A stretch of DNA of 64,000 nucleotides from Micavibrio sp. UBA6147 (lineage in GTDB: Bacteria > Pseudomonadota > Alphaproteobacteria > Micavibrionales > UBA1664): assembly GCA_002423185.1 (NCBI GenBank), contig DIUX01000001.1, forward strand, positions 465 through 64,464, read 5' to 3'. The notes under the pieces were generated by a model that had not been told where the DNA came from, did no database searches, and saw nothing but the letters and a program-made list of their open reading frames with translations. Each line of letters begins with the position of its first letter. The stretch's first letter is position 1. The position numbers and the translations under genes are program-made. Below, piece by piece: positions 53,853 to 62,328 of the stretch.

Positions 53853-54263
53853 ATGACACTGCAAAACATAGGATTACTCAACGGGATGTCAGCGAAGATG
53901 GGCTTTTTGAACAAGCGCCATGAGCTGTACGCCCAAAACATCGCCAATGCGGATACGCCGAGCTATCGCCCGAAAGACCTGAAAAACATGGATTTCAGCG
54001 ATTACATGCCAAAGCGCACGCAAGTGTCCGGCAAAGTCCGCATGGCTGCCACGGATGATCTGCACATGCCGACATCCAGAACCAGTGGCGCAACAAAGCC
54101 CGTGAAGCAAGTGGAAGTCTATGAGGCCGCGCCGGATGAAAACGGCGTTGTCTTGGAAGAACAACTCTTCAAGGCCACCAACAACACTATGGAATACCAG
54201 ACAATGACCAATCTGTACCGCCGTAATGTCGGGATGATCCGGATTGCGATTAATACGAATTAA
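53853..54263 (+). CDS. flgB: Flagellar proximal rod protein FlgB
   Basis: 136 aa. Starts TLQNIGLLNGMSAKMGFLNKRHELYAQNIANADTPSYRPKDL, the typical FlgB N-terminus, and ends NTMEYQTMTNLYRRNVGMIRIAI. The frame is open upstream, but the ATG at 53853 gives the conserved start and lies correctly downstream of the sigma-54 element. First gene of flgB-flgC-fliE. Confidence 0.95.
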   Translation: MTLQNIGLLNGMSAKMGFLNKRHELYAQNIANADTPSYRPKDLKNMDFSDYMPKRTQVSGKVRMAATDDLHMPTSRTSGATKPVKQVEVYEAAPDENGVVLEEQLFKATNNTMEYQTMTNLYRRNVGMIRIAINTN

Positions 54264-54324
54264 CGGGATTAAAATATTCGCTTAACAGACTGATAACAAT
54301 AAAAATAATCATAGGTGAGTTTCA

Positions 54325-54735
54325 ATGGATATTATGAACGCAATGGAGATTTCCTCACTCGGGATGAAGGCGCAAGGCGCTCGTATCCGCGTGATTTCAC
54401 AAAACGTCGCCAACGCCGACACCGCGCCGTTAAAGCCGGGTGATGAGCCGTATCGCCGTAAAACCGTCCAGTTCAAGAACGTGATGGACCGCGAAAAAGG
54501 CATGGAGGTTTTGCAAATCGACAAAGTGACGGAATCCAAAAAGGCACCCAAACTCAAATACATGCCCGACCACCCCGCCGCGGATAATAACGGCTATGTC
54601 CAGATGCCGAATGTTGATTCGATTATCGAATTAATGGACATGCGCGAGGCGCAAAGAACCTACGAAGCAAACCTTGGTATGGTTGAAATGGCGCGGTCAA
54701 TGGCGATGCGTACGCTTGAATTGCTGCGCGGCTAG
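54325..54735 (+). CDS. flgC: Flagellar proximal rod protein FlgC
   Basis: 136 aa, normal length. AMEISSLGMKAQGARIRVISQNVANADT at the start, YVQMPNVDSIIELMDMREAQRTYEANLGMVEMARSMAMRTLELLRG at the end. Follows flgB by ~60 bases. Confidence 0.96.
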   Translation: MDIMNAMEISSLGMKAQGARIRVISQNVANADTAPLKPGDEPYRRKTVQFKNVMDREKGMEVLQIDKVTESKKAPKLKYMPDHPAADNNGYVQMPNVDSIIELMDMREAQRTYEANLGMVEMARSMAMRTLELLRG

Positions 54736-54750
54736 GTAACGTGCTATAAT
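54721..54750 (+). promoter_or_regulatory. Possible internal sigma-70 promoter for fliE
   Basis: TTGCTG (last codons of flgC), 18-base spacer, TATAAT, 33 bases before the fliE ATG. Match only; fliE is probably also read from the flgB promoter. Confidence 0.35.
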
Positions 54751-54783
54751 AACCTCTCAGATAGAGTATAAGGATCACTGACG

Positions 54784-55128
54784 ATGAGTATTGACCAGAT
54801 CAGCAAAGCCGCAGGCGCCATCTCAGCCTATAGCAACACGGCAAAAATTGCCGAAGGGATCGGCAGCGGCGTAGGCGCGGCAGGCATTAACGCGCGGGAC
54901 GGCATGGGAGGGGAATCTTTTGCCGATTTACTCAAGGCCGGCGTACAAGGCATGGTCGACACACAAAAGGCGAGTGAGGCGATCTCCGCCCAAGCCGTCA
55001 TGGGCAAGGCCGATTTGAATGATGTTGTTCGCGTTGTGACGGAGGCAGAGGTTACCCTGCAAACTGTTGTCGCGGTGCGTGACAAGATGATCGCCGCGTA
55101 TCAGGAAATCATGCGGATGCCGATTTAA
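54784..55128 (+). CDS. fliE: Flagellar hook-basal body protein FliE
   Basis: 114-aa MS ring-rod junction protein. The Gly/Ala-rich N-terminus leads to SFADLLKAGVQGMVDTQKASEAISAQAVMGKADLNDVVRVVTEAEVTLQTVVAVRDKMIAAYQEIMRMPI, the diagnostic FliE C-terminus. Last gene of the operon; a terminator follows 60 bases on. Confidence 0.95.
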   Translation: MSIDQISKAAGAISAYSNTAKIAEGIGSGVGAAGINARDGMGGESFADLLKAGVQGMVDTQKASEAISAQAVMGKADLNDVVRVVTEAEVTLQTVVAVRDKMIAAYQEIMRMPI

Positions 55129-55188
55129 GCGGCGGACTCTGCGCCAATTGGCCAGTAAACCAAGATAATGTTAATCAAAATAATAACG

Positions 55189-55214
55189 AAACGGGGCATG
55201 TGTCCCGTTTTTTG
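55189..55214 (+). terminator. Terminator of flgB-flgC-fliE
   Basis: AAACGGG / CCCGTTT with an 8-base loop, then TTTTGC. Confidence 0.75.
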
Positions 55215-55415
55215 CTGTTTGAGGCTCTGCAAGAGCAGAGGGAATACTGCGGTGAAGGATGCGGCGCGGGCTTTGGCAGAAGCGCAGGATTTTGGCAGGA
55301 CGCGCAGGATAAGGAGCGGTCGCACCACAGGGCGTGAGCTTGGTTTCGGTTCAGTGCGGTGTTTTGGGGCAAAGCAAAAACCAAAACAAAAGACGATAAT
55401 TTTGAAAGAATTAGT
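55215..55415. other. Non-coding stretch before the 66-aa gene
   Basis: About 200 bases without a supported gene. CTCTGCAAGAGCAGAG (about 55224-55239) is a small perfect hairpin without a T run. The last part is A-rich and leads into a promoter. Confidence 0.4.
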
Positions 55416-55444
55416 TTGACTTTATCCGCTTTTTTGATTATGAC
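55416..55444 (+). promoter_or_regulatory. Putative sigma-70 promoter of the 66-aa gene
   Basis: TTGACT, 17-base spacer, TATGAC, ending 57 bases before the start codon. Confidence 0.4.
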
Positions 55445-55500
55445 AATAGCATCGCGAGATATGAACACGAATTTCCAATACGAATGACAGGAGTTAACAA

Positions 55501-55701
55501 ATGAGCTTTCAAGACAACGTAAAGAAAACAGTCGAATCAATCGGAGCCAAGTTCACGGCCGTTGTTGAGGGCGTTAAGGCACATGTTGCCGAAGTTCGCG
55601 CCGCGCAAGACCAGTGGAACGCCGACGCCAATGCTTACGTCGCCGAACACGGTATCGAGAAATTCGAACAGGCTATGAAACAGCCTAAAAATAAACTCTA
55701 A
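55501..55701 (+). CDS. Small helical hypothetical protein (66 aa)
   Basis: Not recognised. Amphipathic helical protein rich in Ala, Val, Lys and Glu (KFTAVVEGVKAHVAEVRAAQDQWNADANAYVAEHG). A near-ideal CAGGAG precedes the ATG, and the gene has its own promoter-like sequence and terminator, pointing to a well-expressed single gene. It interrupts the flagellar cluster between fliE and fliQ. It has the general look of a small phasin-like or stress protein, but I cannot support any function. Confidence 0.65.
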   Translation: MSFQDNVKKTVESIGAKFTAVVEGVKAHVAEVRAAQDQWNADANAYVAEHGIEKFEQAMKQPKNKL

Positions 55702-55749
55702 AACTCTCTATTTTTCAAAGAGATAGAGAACCGGCCTCAGGCCACAAAG

Positions 55750-55777
55750 AATGCGCCCATTTGCGGCGCATTTTTTA
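55750..55777 (+). terminator. Terminator of the 66-aa gene
   Basis: AATGCGCC / GGCGCATT stem with a 6-base loop and a T run, about 50 bases after the stop. Confidence 0.85.
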
Positions 55778-55994
55778 TTCTCTGCGTGGAGAGTGGCGCA
55801 CGGGGCGGCGCACAAGAAAACACATAGAAAAACGCACAGAAAACTCACAGAAAAATATATAGGCGGGAGGCAGGCGGTGAGGGGCGGGTCTTGCTGTTTT
55901 GCGGGTGATGGTCTAAACTTTGCATACAGCAAGAGTGCAGGCGGGCGTTATATCATATTGATTGCGCCCCTCAATAAAGCGGAAGGCCACGGCG

Positions 55995-56264
55995 ATGGAT
56001 CAGGCAATGGTGATGGACACCGTACGGCAGGCAATCATTTTGATTGTGGTGCTGTCTGCGCCGATTATGGTTGTCGGGTTGATTGTCGGCGTGTCCGTGG
56101 CATTGCTTCAGGCCTTGACGCAGGTTCAGGAAATGACCCTTGCCTTCGTTCCCAAAATTGTCGTTATTTTTATTATGATTTATTTCTTTTTGCCCGTCAT
56201 GATGGCGGAAATGCAGGAATTTATGAATCTCCTGACCGACCAGATTATCGGTGAGGGGCCGTAA
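55995..56264 (+). CDS. fliQ: Flagellar export gate protein FliQ
   Basis: 89 aa, two membrane helices: VRQAIILIVVLSAPIMVVGLIVGVSVALLQALTQVQEMTL and FVPKIVVIFIMIYFFLPVMMAEM, the FliQ signature. GGAAGG precedes the ATG at 55995; an upstream in-frame start would add eleven unconserved residues. Followed by fliR after 10 bases; fliP is in the opposite unit. Confidence 0.95.
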   Translation: MDQAMVMDTVRQAIILIVVLSAPIMVVGLIVGVSVALLQALTQVQEMTLAFVPKIVVIFIMIYFFLPVMMAEMQEFMNLLTDQIIGEGP

Positions 56265-56274
56265 CCCGAACGCC

Positions 56275-57054
56275 ATGCAGCAAATACTCGATACCCTCGT
56301 CGCGGGACAGATTTATACGTTTATGCTTGTCTTTGTGCGGGTTGGCTCGGCGATCATGATTATGCCGACCATCGGCGACAGCTTTGTGTCCGCCAATATC
56401 CGGCTTTTATTCGCGCTCGGCCTGTCGGTCGTTGTCACTCCCCCTTTGGCCCCCTATATCCCGCAAGTCAGCACAATCGGCGATGGGTTTATGGTGCTTG
56501 TGTGTATGGAGGCCGTGATCGGCCTGTTCATCGGAACGGTGGCGCGGATTTTGATTTCGGCGCTGGATGTGGCGGGGATGTTTATTTCGATGCAGATCGG
56601 CCTCGCCAGTGCGCAGGTCTTTAACCCCAGCATGGCGGCGCAAGGATCGATCATCGGCGCGATGCTCTCGGTCACGGGGGTTGTGTTGCTCTTTGCAACC
56701 AATATGCACCATCTTTTGATTTATGCGATTTTCGACAGTTACCAATCCTTCCCCCCCGGCGCCTTGCCGGCCGCCGAAGGCATGGCGCAGATGATTACCA
56801 TGAGCGTCGCCAAGAGCTTTGCCATCGGGTTTCAATTGGCGCTTCCGTTTATCATGGTGGCGTTGATGACCTATATCGCGATGGGCGTTTTGGCGCGGGT
56901 CATGCCCCAGATTCAGGTGTTTATTCTGGCGATTCCGGTTCAGATTTTGCTCGGCCTTATCACGCTTATGCTGGTGTTTTCGACATTGTTTTTGGTGTGG
57001 ATACAATATTTCGAAGAAGGCATGATGTTTTTTATCTCCAGCAGCGCGGGATAA
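56275..57054 (+). CDS. fliR: Flagellar export gate protein FliR
   Basis: 259 aa with about six membrane helices. RVGSAIMIMPTIGDSFVSANIRLLFALGLSVVVTPPL near the start, AALDVAGMFISMQIGLASAQVFNPSMAAQGSIIG-like segment in the middle, and ALPFIMVALMTYIAMGVLARVMPQIQVFILAIPVQILLGL, all typical of FliR. A GTG at 56251 overlapping fliQ is a possible earlier start. Confidence 0.95.
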   Translation: MQQILDTLVAGQIYTFMLVFVRVGSAIMIMPTIGDSFVSANIRLLFALGLSVVVTPPLAPYIPQVSTIGDGFMVLVCMEAVIGLFIGTVARILISALDVAGMFISMQIGLASAQVFNPSMAAQGSIIGAMLSVTGVVLLFATNMHHLLIYAIFDSYQSFPPGALPAAEGMAQMITMSVAKSFAIGFQLALPFIMVALMTYIAMGVLARVMPQIQVFILAIPVQILLGLITLMLVFSTLFLVWIQYFEEGMMFFISSSAG

Positions 57055-57140
57055 GATAAAAAGGCAATGGCGCAAAGACGCCCCGATTTGTGCTAGAATA
57101 AATCGTCATCACAAAACGCATAACGGCATAAGGCAGATAC

Positions 57141-58214
57141 ATGTCCGACGACCAGGACGACGCCCAGAAAACGGAAGAAGCCACCCCCAAGAAACTCGAA
57201 GAAACGCGAAGAAAGGGGCAGGTTCCGCTCAGCCGCGAAATGAACAACTGGATCATGCTCTTGGCCAGTACGCTCATCGTTGCGGGGTATGGCGGGCATT
57301 TGATGGCCGAACTTGCGGTGCTGCTTAAAAACCTGATGGCCGCAACCTATGGCATCCACCTTGACCCCGACACCGGCGTTTTGGGGCGAATGTTGTCCGA
57401 CTTGTTGTTTGCGGTGGCGAAGATCTTGCTCTTTCCGATGATTTTTTTCATGTTTGCGGCGTTTATCGGCCCGTTTGTCCAGATCGGCCCTTTGTTTGCG
57501 CCGGAATCCATCAAGCCTTCCTTAAGCAAGATTTCGCCTATACAGGGGTTTAAACGGATTTTTTCGATGCGCTCTGTGATGGAGTTTGTCAAAGGCATCA
57601 TTAAAATCGCCCTGATCGGCACAATCGCGACCTTGGTTTTGTACCCGTATCTCACCGGCGTTGAACATTTCATGCAATTATCCTTGCCGATGGTCTTGCT
57701 CGAGATGCGCGATATCTTTATCCGCATGATGACGGGGATTTTGTCGGTGTTCTTCGTTGTGGCGGCACTGGACGTGGTGTACCAGCGTTATGAACACCTC
57801 AAAAAAATCCGAATGAGCAAACAAGACATCAAGGACGAATATAAACAGGCCGAAGGCGACCCGCATATCAAGGGCAAATTGCGCCAATTGCGCCAACAAC
57901 GCGCCCGCGGACGAATGATGCAGGCGGTGCCTGAGGCTGATGTCGTCATCACCAACCCGACCCACTACGCCGTGGCTTTGAAATACGACCCCGCAACGAT
58001 GAGCGCGCCGATCCTGATCGCCAAAGGCGTGAATGAAGTGGCGCTGCGTATCCGCGAAGTCGCCAAAGAACACGATATTATGATTTACGAGGAACCGCCG
58101 CTGGCACGGGCTTTATTCGACACGGTGGAGCTGGACGAAGCCATCCCGACCGAACATTTCCGCGCGGTCGCCAAAATCATTTCCTATGTCTTCAAGCTCA
58201 AAGGCAAATTATAG
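57141..58214 (+). CDS. flhB: Flagellar export switch protein FlhB
   Basis: 357 aa. N-terminal EKTEEATPKKLEETRRKGQVPLSREMNNW-like region, four membrane helices, and the cytoplasmic domain with the autocleavage site NPTH at 272-275 (VVITNPTHYAVALKY). The C-terminal fragment ends FRAVAKIISYVFKLKGKL. Cleavage switches export from rod/hook to filament proteins. Last gene of fliQ-fliR-flhB. A separate FlhB C-domain paralogue lies at 53303-53788. Confidence 0.96.
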   Translation: MSDDQDDAQKTEEATPKKLEETRRKGQVPLSREMNNWIMLLASTLIVAGYGGHLMAELAVLLKNLMAATYGIHLDPDTGVLGRMLSDLLFAVAKILLFPMIFFMFAAFIGPFVQIGPLFAPESIKPSLSKISPIQGFKRIFSMRSVMEFVKGIIKIALIGTIATLVLYPYLTGVEHFMQLSLPMVLLEMRDIFIRMMTGILSVFFVVAALDVVYQRYEHLKKIRMSKQDIKDEYKQAEGDPHIKGKLRQLRQQRARGRMMQAVPEADVVITNPTHYAVALKYDPATMSAPILIAKGVNEVALRIREVAKEHDIMIYEEPPLARALFDTVELDEAIPTEHFRAVAKIISYVFKLKGKL

Positions 58215-58286
58215 GATGGGCAGGTTGTGCATTTTAAAACGCCATATTTGCCTATAAGGTATTCTTGAATTTTTAAGATAAAAAAT

Positions 58287-59156
58287 ATGAAAAAACCTTT
58301 TGAGCCAATCAACCAACACACGCTTCCCAGAATGTTTCTAGATAGATTTACCAATCATCAGGGGCTGATTTGGAGATATGATAAAGTAGAGGAGGTTTTT
58401 ACGCATCAACCACGTAGCCCTAAAACGGTATCGAGGCGTAAAAATGCATACACAGTAATGGATGAGGGCGGTAATGATTATAAAATAGAGGAATATTTTA
58501 GTCGTATCGAAAGATCTATGGCACCTTTATACAAAAAGATTGAAAATTCCGATCCTTGGGATCTAACTGATGAAGAAATAGGTCATATTTTTGATCATTC
58601 TATTTTGCTCATGCTTCGCACGGATCGAGTTATAGATATAGCTTCTGAGATTGCCGAAGACCCTGAAACTCAAAATGATGTTAGGCGAAAAGGTGAGCAA
58701 TTTGGAATGCGTGAAGTTGTCGTGAAAAATTTTCTGGATAAATGTAATCAAGAGAAAGGATTTGCTTATGCTGTAGCTATCGAACCACTTCAAGAACAAA
58801 GGCGTAAATTGTTCAGAGAAAATTTTGATTTGATTTTTTCGACTATAGATCATGATATGCCGCTAATTGTGAATGATACCTACATGTGCATAGAACCAAT
58901 TTCGCCTTTTGCTGGATGTGACGCACAACAAATAGACTGGAAAACGTTAAATGCACGTCTCCATTTTCCGCTCTCTAGCAAAAGATGCTTATCCCTTACT
59001 CCTAAGGGAGCAGACAGGAGGGGTAGGCATAGTGACTTTATGGTTGAAGTACGCAGTCAGTCACTCGCAGACACCAAAATAATTAACCGTACAAGTTATA
59101 AATTAGCCCAAAGATATTTATATACTAGCGAAAAGGGCGCTCTGCCGATGGACTAA
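58287..59156 (+). CDS. DUF4238 family protein
   Basis: 289 aa. The N-terminal INQHTLPRMFLDRFTNHQGLIWRYDKVEE matches the DUF4238 pattern (HxxPRxxLxxF, then a strand with W-x-Y-D), and later NDTYMCIEPISPFAGCDAQQ and FPLSSKRCLSLTPKG are the usual conserved C-terminal strands. Function of the family is not established; members are scattered and often found among accessory genes. Strongly AT-rich with many AAA, ATA and GAT codons, unlike flhB before it and cckA after it, so probably acquired. The start Met is weakly supported by the leader. Confidence 0.75.
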   Translation: MKKPFEPINQHTLPRMFLDRFTNHQGLIWRYDKVEEVFTHQPRSPKTVSRRKNAYTVMDEGGNDYKIEEYFSRIERSMAPLYKKIENSDPWDLTDEEIGHIFDHSILLMLRTDRVIDIASEIAEDPETQNDVRRKGEQFGMREVVVKNFLDKCNQEKGFAYAVAIEPLQEQRRKLFRENFDLIFSTIDHDMPLIVNDTYMCIEPISPFAGCDAQQIDWKTLNARLHFPLSSKRCLSLTPKGADRRGRHSDFMVEVRSQSLADTKIINRTSYKLAQRYLYTSEKGALPMD

Positions 59157-59260
59157 CAATAAATTTAACGATATTAGAAAGGCACTTAACCTTTGCTTGA
59201 ATGGAATGTTGCCCTCAAAAGGCCATAGTCTAAACGGTGTTAATATGGCATGATGGGCGA

Positions 59261-62098
59261 ATGCCTGACGAGTCACCCTTTATCACACACAGAGTAGACC
59301 CAGAACCCCCCGCCCATAAACGCGCGAAGGGGGATAAGGCAGTGCCGCAAAACGATGCGGATCGCGACCAAAAACAGGCCCCTCGGCAAGAGGCTCGCCA
59401 CGCCGATAAATCGGCCAAGTCGCCGGAATTTTCCGCTTCATCTTCTTCCTCTTCTTCTGTGGCGTCCTCATCCGCCGCCAAACAGCGCGATGCCACAAAG
59501 CCGCCCAAACCCGCCGCGCGGGCAAGCGGTAATGCGGTGAAACTGGCCGGTATCCGGCAAAAAGGCTTGGCACGTCCGGCACCGATCGACCCCTATGCGG
59601 CGGGATCGGGGCGGTTTAATCATGCGGGCGTGGAACAATATACAGGCGCGGCGGCGCGGTCTTCTTCTATGGCGTTGATCGCCTATGCCCTGTTTTTACC
59701 CGTGTTCGCGTCCATCACAACGGTCTGCGCCATGATGTTTTATACCGGCCGCATGACAACGCAGGATCATTACGGCATGGCGGTTTTGATTGGGGCGGCG
59801 AGTATTCTTGTTCTGGTTTTTGTTCGCACCGTGATGATTTACCGTGAACGCGCGGTTGAGCGCCATTTGCTCAAGGAACTCTTTGACGGAAGCCGCAGCG
59901 CCCGCCTCGTCACCGACATTAATAATGCCACGCTGTACACCAATGGGCGGTTTCAGGCGCTGTGTTCCATGGATGGCGGCGGCAATGGGTTGGACGGGCT
60001 GACCGCCTTGTTTTCCTATCACGAGGTTGTCGCGGCACGGTTTCAGGTTCTGGTCGAAAACGCCCAGCGCGGCGCCTTTGAAACGGCACAGCTTCCCGCC
60101 TTGATTGACGGGGATGAGCGCTGGTTGTCGATCTCGGCGCAGCCAGTGGCCGGTCGCGCCGGATGTGTGCAATGGCTGGTCGAGGACGTCACCGACTCCC
60201 ATAACAGCGATTCCTTGATTCGCGAAGAACGCGAAAAGCTCCTCGATTTCACCGATAACGCACCGGTCGGGTTTTTCTCGGTCAATGAGGACGGGCGGTT
60301 TTTATTCGTCAACGCAACGCTTGCCCGCTGGCTCGGCACCGATATTGATGAATTGCTCAGCGCCGGACGACTGCACAGCTATATCGACGACGCCCCCGCC
60401 AAGGCGCGCCCGTTTGACCTGTTCGAAGGGGCGGGCGCGAAGCAGGTTTGTGAGCTGCGCATGAAAGGCCCCGGTGGCAGAGTATTTTTGGCATCGGTGA
60501 GCCAATCGGTGGTGCATGAGGCCGAAGACCGCGTGCGCACCCGCGCCGTTGTGCATGATTTGACCGCCGAACGCGAGATGCGCCAAGCGCTCAAGGATTC
60601 CGAAGATCGGTTCCAACGATTCTTCGAGGAAGCCCCGCTCGGCATCGTCCTTGTCAACACTCATGGCGTCATCAGTGATTGCAACGCCGCCTTCGCGCGG
60701 ATGCTCCAGATGAAGGTCGAATCGCTGGAAGGGCGGGACTTTGAAACGCTGATCAAGCTGGAGGTGCGCAGCACCGTGATGCGCACGATCACCAGCATCG
60801 AAGAAGGCAAACACCTTGATGCCCCGATTGAATTGATGCTTCACACTCCGGAAAAAGATGTCTATGTCCAGATGCACGCCCGCAAATTCCGCGGGCGCAA
60901 TATCGTGCTGCATTTTATTGACCTGACCGAACAAAAAACCCTTGAGGCGCAATTCGTACAATCCCAGAAAATGCAGGCGATAGGCCAGCTCGCGGGCGGG
61001 GTTGCGCATGATTTTAACAATTTGCTGACGGCGATGATCGGGTTTTGCGATTTGCTGTTGCTGCGCCACAAGGCGGGCGACCCGTCCTTTAACGATATTA
61101 TGCAGATCAAGCAAAACGCCAACCGTGCCGCCAATCTGGTGCGCCAGCTTTTGGCCTTTTCGCGCCAGCAAACGCTTCAGCCACGCGTTCTGGACATCAC
61201 GGATACCCTCACCGAATTATCGCATTTGCTGCGTCGTTTGCTCGGCGTGGGGATTGAGTTTGAGGTCGTCCACGACCCCGATATTGGCCTGATTAAGGCG
61301 GATGAGGGCCAGCTTGAGCAAGTTCTGATTAATCTGGCGGTGAACGCGCGTGACGCGATGGACGGCAATGGCGGCCTGACCATCCGCACCTATAATTACC
61401 GCAACACCAACCCCATCAAACGCGGAAGCGACACGATGCCCGCCGGCGAATGGGTGGCGATTGAGGCCGCCGACACCGGATGCGGTATTCCCGATGAAAT
61501 TTTGGAACGTATTTTCGAACCGTTTTTCACGACCAAGGAAATCGGCTCCGGCACCGGCCTTGGCCTTGCCACCGTCTATGGTATTATGCGCCAAACCGGC
61601 GGCTATGTGCATGTCGACAGCACGGTGGGCAAGGGCACGTCCTTTATTCTGTACCTCCCCGTCCATGTGCCGGACGAAAAAGACGCCGTATTGCCGAAGA
61701 AAATTGAGCATATCGAGGATAAAGACCTGACCGGCACCGCGACTATTTTGCTGGTTGAGGACGAAGACGCGGTGCGCGGTTTTGGCGCAAGGGCGCTGCG
61801 CAACAAGGGTTATGAAGTGCTGGAGGCCGCAAGTGCCGAAGATGCGCTTGAGCTGATCGCACAAGACTCCCCATCGCTCGATTTGATGGTGACGGACGTG
61901 ATTATGCCGGAAATGGATGGCCCGACCTTGGCGCGCCATGTGCTTGAAAAAATGCCGAATCTGCCGATTATCTTTGTGTCCGGTTATACCGAAGACCGCT
62001 TTAAAGACGAGTTTAAAGGCTTTAACGTATCGTTCCTGCCAAAGCCTTTTACGCTGCAACAGCTCGCTTCAAAGGTCAAAGACGTCCTCACATCATAG
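59261..62098 (+). CDS. cckA: Hybrid histidine kinase CckA
   Basis: Membrane kinase/phosphatase at the top of the CtrA phosphorelay. 945 aa from the ATG at 59261 (an in-frame start eight codons earlier is possible). A Ser/Ala/Lys-rich cytoplasmic N-terminus of ~125 residues, two membrane helices (~135-190), PAS domains ([44 protein letters not shown]), the HisKA box [19 protein letters not shown] with His583, HATPase ([29 protein letters not shown]) and a C-terminal receiver with Asp879 ([12 protein letters not shown]). The layout is that of CckA. Its output, CtrA, fits the box upstream of flagellin. Confidence 0.92.
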   Translation: MPDESPFITHRVDPEPPAHKRAKGDKAVPQNDADRDQKQAPRQEARHADKSAKSPEFSASSSSSSSVASSSAAKQRDATKPPKPAARASGNAVKLAGIRQKGLARPAPIDPYAAGSGRFNHAGVEQYTGAAARSSSMALIAYALFLPVFASITTVCAMMFYTGRMTTQDHYGMAVLIGAASILVLVFVRTVMIYRERAVERHLLKELFDGSRSARLVTDINNATLYTNGRFQALCSMDGGGNGLDGLTALFSYHEVVAARFQVLVENAQRGAFETAQLPALIDGDERWLSISAQPVAGRAGCVQWLVEDVTDSHNSDSLIREEREKLLDFTDNAPVGFFSVNEDGRFLFVNATLARWLGTDIDELLSAGRLHSYIDDAPAKARPFDLFEGAGAKQVCELRMKGPGGRVFLASVSQSVVHEAEDRVRTRAVVHDLTAEREMRQALKDSEDRFQRFFEEAPLGIVLVNTHGVISDCNAAFARMLQMKVESLEGRDFETLIKLEVRSTVMRTITSIEEGKHLDAPIELMLHTPEKDVYVQMHARKFRGRNIVLHFIDLTEQKTLEAQFVQSQKMQAIGQLAGGVAHDFNNLLTAMIGFCDLLLLRHKAGDPSFNDIMQIKQNANRAANLVRQLLAFSRQQTLQPRVLDITDTLTELSHLLRRLLGVGIEFEVVHDPDIGLIKADEGQLEQVLINLAVNARDAMDGNGGLTIRTYNYRNTNPIKRGSDTMPAGEWVAIEAADTGCGIPDEILERIFEPFFTTKEIGSGTGLGLATVYGIMRQTGGYVHVDSTVGKGTSFILYLPVHVPDEKDAVLPKKIEHIEDKDLTGTATILLVEDEDAVRGFGARALRNKGYEVLEAASAEDALELIAQDSPSLDLMVTDVIMPEMDGPTLARHVLEKMPNLPIIFVSGYTEDRFKDEFKGFNVSFLPKPFTLQQLASKVKDVLTS

Positions 62099-62328
62099 AA
62101 AAATATTAGGGAAAATAGCGTTTTCCTGTGGTAAAACGCTAGCCAAGCTCTCGAAACAAGCCTTTTATCCCGTTGTTTTTTCGTTATTTTATTGCGTTCT
62201 CTAAAAATTTTTTAAAAATGTTTATTAGAATATTGTGAAACATCGTTATTTTTGCTATGCCTATATGAACGACAAAATTACAAAATAAATTTTGTTTAAA
62301 ATAAAAATATTACAGGGAGAGTAATGCT

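Noticed and set aside
62116..62141. Terminator after cckA
   Set aside because: TAGCGTTTT / AAAACGCTA forms a stem, but no T run follows, so it is not called as a terminator.
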